From positions 6,510,001 to 6,574,000 of the forward strand of contig NZ_JAUSXM010000001.1 of assembly GCF_030815985.1 (NCBI RefSeq): a stretch of 64,000 nt of DNA. The letters run 5' to 3'. The notes beneath the pieces are model-generated. The model was not told the DNA's origin. It did not search any database and was given only the letters and a program-made list of their open reading frames with translations. A program made the position numbers and the translations under genes. Below are positions 62,909 to 64,000 of this stretch, piece by piece. Positions within the stretch are counted from its first letter, which is position 1. Every line of letters starts with the position of its first letter. The stretch is from Paenibacillus sp. W2I17 (GTDB taxonomy: Bacteria > Bacillota > Bacilli > Paenibacillales > Paenibacillaceae).

Positions 62909-63350
62909 CTATTCAAGTGTGGAGTCCAGCGGACGAGAGTGTCCATCCTGGATGACCTCCTGGAACAGTCTTTTGGATTCCGTGGGCCACGTACCTTGCT
63001 TCAGGAGTGCTTCCAAATCGGTAATACTTGTAATCCCTTTTTCCCGCAACTGCATCTCCAATTGGTCCACAGAAAAGCGCATATGTTTCAAATTCGGTAG
63101 ATTCAACTTCCCATCTTCCACGACAACCTTGGATTTTCCGCTCATCATTGTTTCAAACCAATAAAACTTCAACTGTAATTGTTCAACGATCAGAAGCATG
63201 AGGATAAATACCGCCGCTGACCCGATCGCTTTGCCTAACTCATGATTCATTGATCTGGTTGAAATATACAATTGCTTAGGACAAGAGATTAATGTATACG
63301 AACAGGGCGAAGTAAAGTGTTCCGGCTTGGACGAACAACTTAACTTTCAT
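62909..63350 (-). pseudogene. DUF421/YetF-type membrane protein, broken or truncated
   Basis: The minus-strand frame 63271-62909 encodes one membrane segment (AVFILMLLIVEQLQLKFYWF) and the cytoplasmic DUF421 domain (VVVEDGKLNLPNLKHMRFSV, QLREKGITSITDLEALL). Neither possible start (TTG 63271, ATG 63250) has a ribosome binding site, and the usual first membrane segments are missing. In another frame just upstream, ATG 63350 with an excellent GGAGGGGAGA starts a 24-codon membrane peptide (MKVKLFVQAGTLYFALFVYI) that stops at 63276. The two parts look like one gene split by a frameshift, or a truncated gene next to a small peptide gene. Confidence 0.55.
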
Positions 63351-63410
63351 TCTCCCCTCCCAATCGTATACAATAGGGTATTGATGAAGTGAACAAAGGA
63401 GCGGGTCACA

Positions 63411-64000
63411 GTGGCAAAACAGAAATACTATGTTGTCTGGGAAGGCAAGAAGCCGGGTGTGTATAACACATGGGCGGATTGCAAAGCGCAGACGGATCAT
63501 TATACCGGAGCAAAATATAAGTCCTATGAGTCCAAAGCAACCGCAGAAGAAGCGTATCGTGCTGGATGGAAAGGGAACTGGGGTTCAAGTGCAGGCGGAG
63601 CGTCGAAGACAAAGTCGGCTGGTAGCGGAAGAAGCGCAGGCATGGAAACGTCGGAGGAAGTGGATTACGACAGCATCTCTGTTGATGTGGGCACACGCGG
63701 TAACCCCGGACCTGTAGAATACAAAGGGGTAGACACCCGCACTGGTGAGATTATTTTCTCCGTCGGACCGATCTCCAAAGGCACGAACAATCTGGGCGAA
63801 TTTTTGGCCATTGTACATGCCCTCGCACATCTGAAAAAAGAAGGCAGTACCAAAACGGTGTATACCGACTCGGTCAATGCCATGAAATGGCTAAAGCAGA
63901 AAAAAGTAGCCACGACCTTACCAAGAGACAACACCACGGAAGAAATCTGGCTGATGATTGATCGTGCGGAGCAGTGGCTTCAGACGAATACGTACAGCAA
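63411..64000 (+). CDS. Ribonuclease H with N-terminal hybrid-binding domain (partial, runs off the window)
   Basis: Reading from GTG 63411 (AAAGGAG 9 nt upstream) the frame stays open to the window end, 196 codons. Residues 1-48 form the RNase HI N-terminal duplex-binding (viroplasmin-like) domain (KYYVVWEGKKPGVYNTWADC, YKSYESKATAEEAYRAGW). After a Gly/Ser linker the RNase H fold begins: SVDVGTRGNPGPVEYKG (first catalytic Asp), NNLGEFLAIVHALAHL (Glu) and VYTDSVNAMKWL (second Asp). The last catalytic Asp and the C-terminus lie beyond the window. It cleaves RNA in RNA-DNA hybrids. Confidence 0.88.
   Translation, partial: MAKQKYYVVWEGKKPGVYNTWADCKAQTDHYTGAKYKSYESKATAEEAYRAGWKGNWGSSAGGASKTKSAGSGRSAGMETSEEVDYDSISVDVGTRGNPGPVEYKGVDTRTGEIIFSVGPISKGTNNLGEFLAIVHALAHLKKEGSTKTVYTDSVNAMKWLKQKKVATTLPRDNTTEEIWLMIDRAEQWLQTNTYS

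Noticed and set aside
1..64000. tRNA, rRNA or prophage genes
   Set aside because: No tRNA-like cloverleaf, rRNA sequence or phage structural or integrase gene was recognised on either strand.

Overview
The window looks like the chromosome of a Paenibacillus or a close relative (Gram-positive, endospore-forming Bacillales). This rests on strong AGGAGG-type ribosome binding sites, frequent TTG/GTG starts, Fur boxes of the Bacillus 7-1-7 type, a full pro-sigma-K gene, exosporium-type collagen-like proteins, a YumC-like flavoprotein reductase, and a xylan-degrading GH43 enzyme ending in a CBM36-type module as in Paenibacillus polymyxa. No rRNA, tRNA, prophage or CRISPR array was found.

Layout. 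1-5.4 kb: a PTS permease whose EIIB domain has lost its phospho-cysteine, then an iron unit (AraC regulator with receptor domain, Fur box, siderophore-binding lipoprotein, ferredoxin-NADP reductase-like flavoprotein). 5.6-9.2 kb: a collagen-like protein, an SDR enzyme, TetR, and a CueP-like copper protein. 9.3-12.4 kb: Fur-controlled siderophore receptor and double-length permease. 12.6-19.2 kb: aminotransferase, chemoreceptor, leucine-rich protein, two redox enzymes and an HxlR regulator. 19.3-23.4 kb: two secreted GH43 xylan enzymes, one frameshifted, with a perfect cre site upstream. 23.7-26.1 kb: an orphan promoter/structured leader/terminator unit followed by two paralogous exosporium-type proteins. 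26.3-30.3 kb: an AraC gene that runs in frame into a siderophore-binding lipoprotein gene, then DoxX, HxlR and an FAD oxidoreductase. 30.5-34.4 kb: ankyrin protein and a decayed patch with a kinase fragment, an AraC fragment, an IS3-family element and an acetamidase fragment. 34.6-45.5 kb: sulfurtransferase, transporters, cell-envelope proteins, mannitol-1-phosphate dehydrogenase, HAD phosphatase, ADP-ribosylglycohydrolase and a secreted esterase. 45.7-53.4 kb: sigK, transporters, Lrp, and a MarR-controlled hydrolase. 53.5-56.6 kb: a complete divergent siderophore importer (receptor, permease, ATPase). 56.7-62.8 kb: a TetR regulator and a four-gene flavin-dependent sulfur-scavenging cluster. 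The window ends inside an RNase H gene.

How genes work together. Four separate siderophore receptor loci (3.4, 9.4, 26.3 and 53.5 kb), all with Fur boxes, share only one ATPase gene in the window (55.8 kb), so receptors probably exchange partners; the flavoprotein at 4.4 kb is a good candidate for the reductase that frees iron. GH43 enzymes and the CE1-type esterase form a xylan-attack set. Sigma K fits the presence of three collagen-like or exosporium-type genes. The 57.6-62.8 kb cluster combines SsuD, SfnG, an HpaB-like monooxygenase and an acyl-CoA-dehydrogenase-like enzyme, as expected for growth on sulfonates and sulfones.

Most informative oddities: the AraC/receptor read-through at 26.3-28.3 kb with a Fur box inside the coding frame, an apparently leaderless marR with its operator in the promoter spacer, the orphan structured RNA unit at 23.76-24.01 kb, and the IS-centred gene graveyard.
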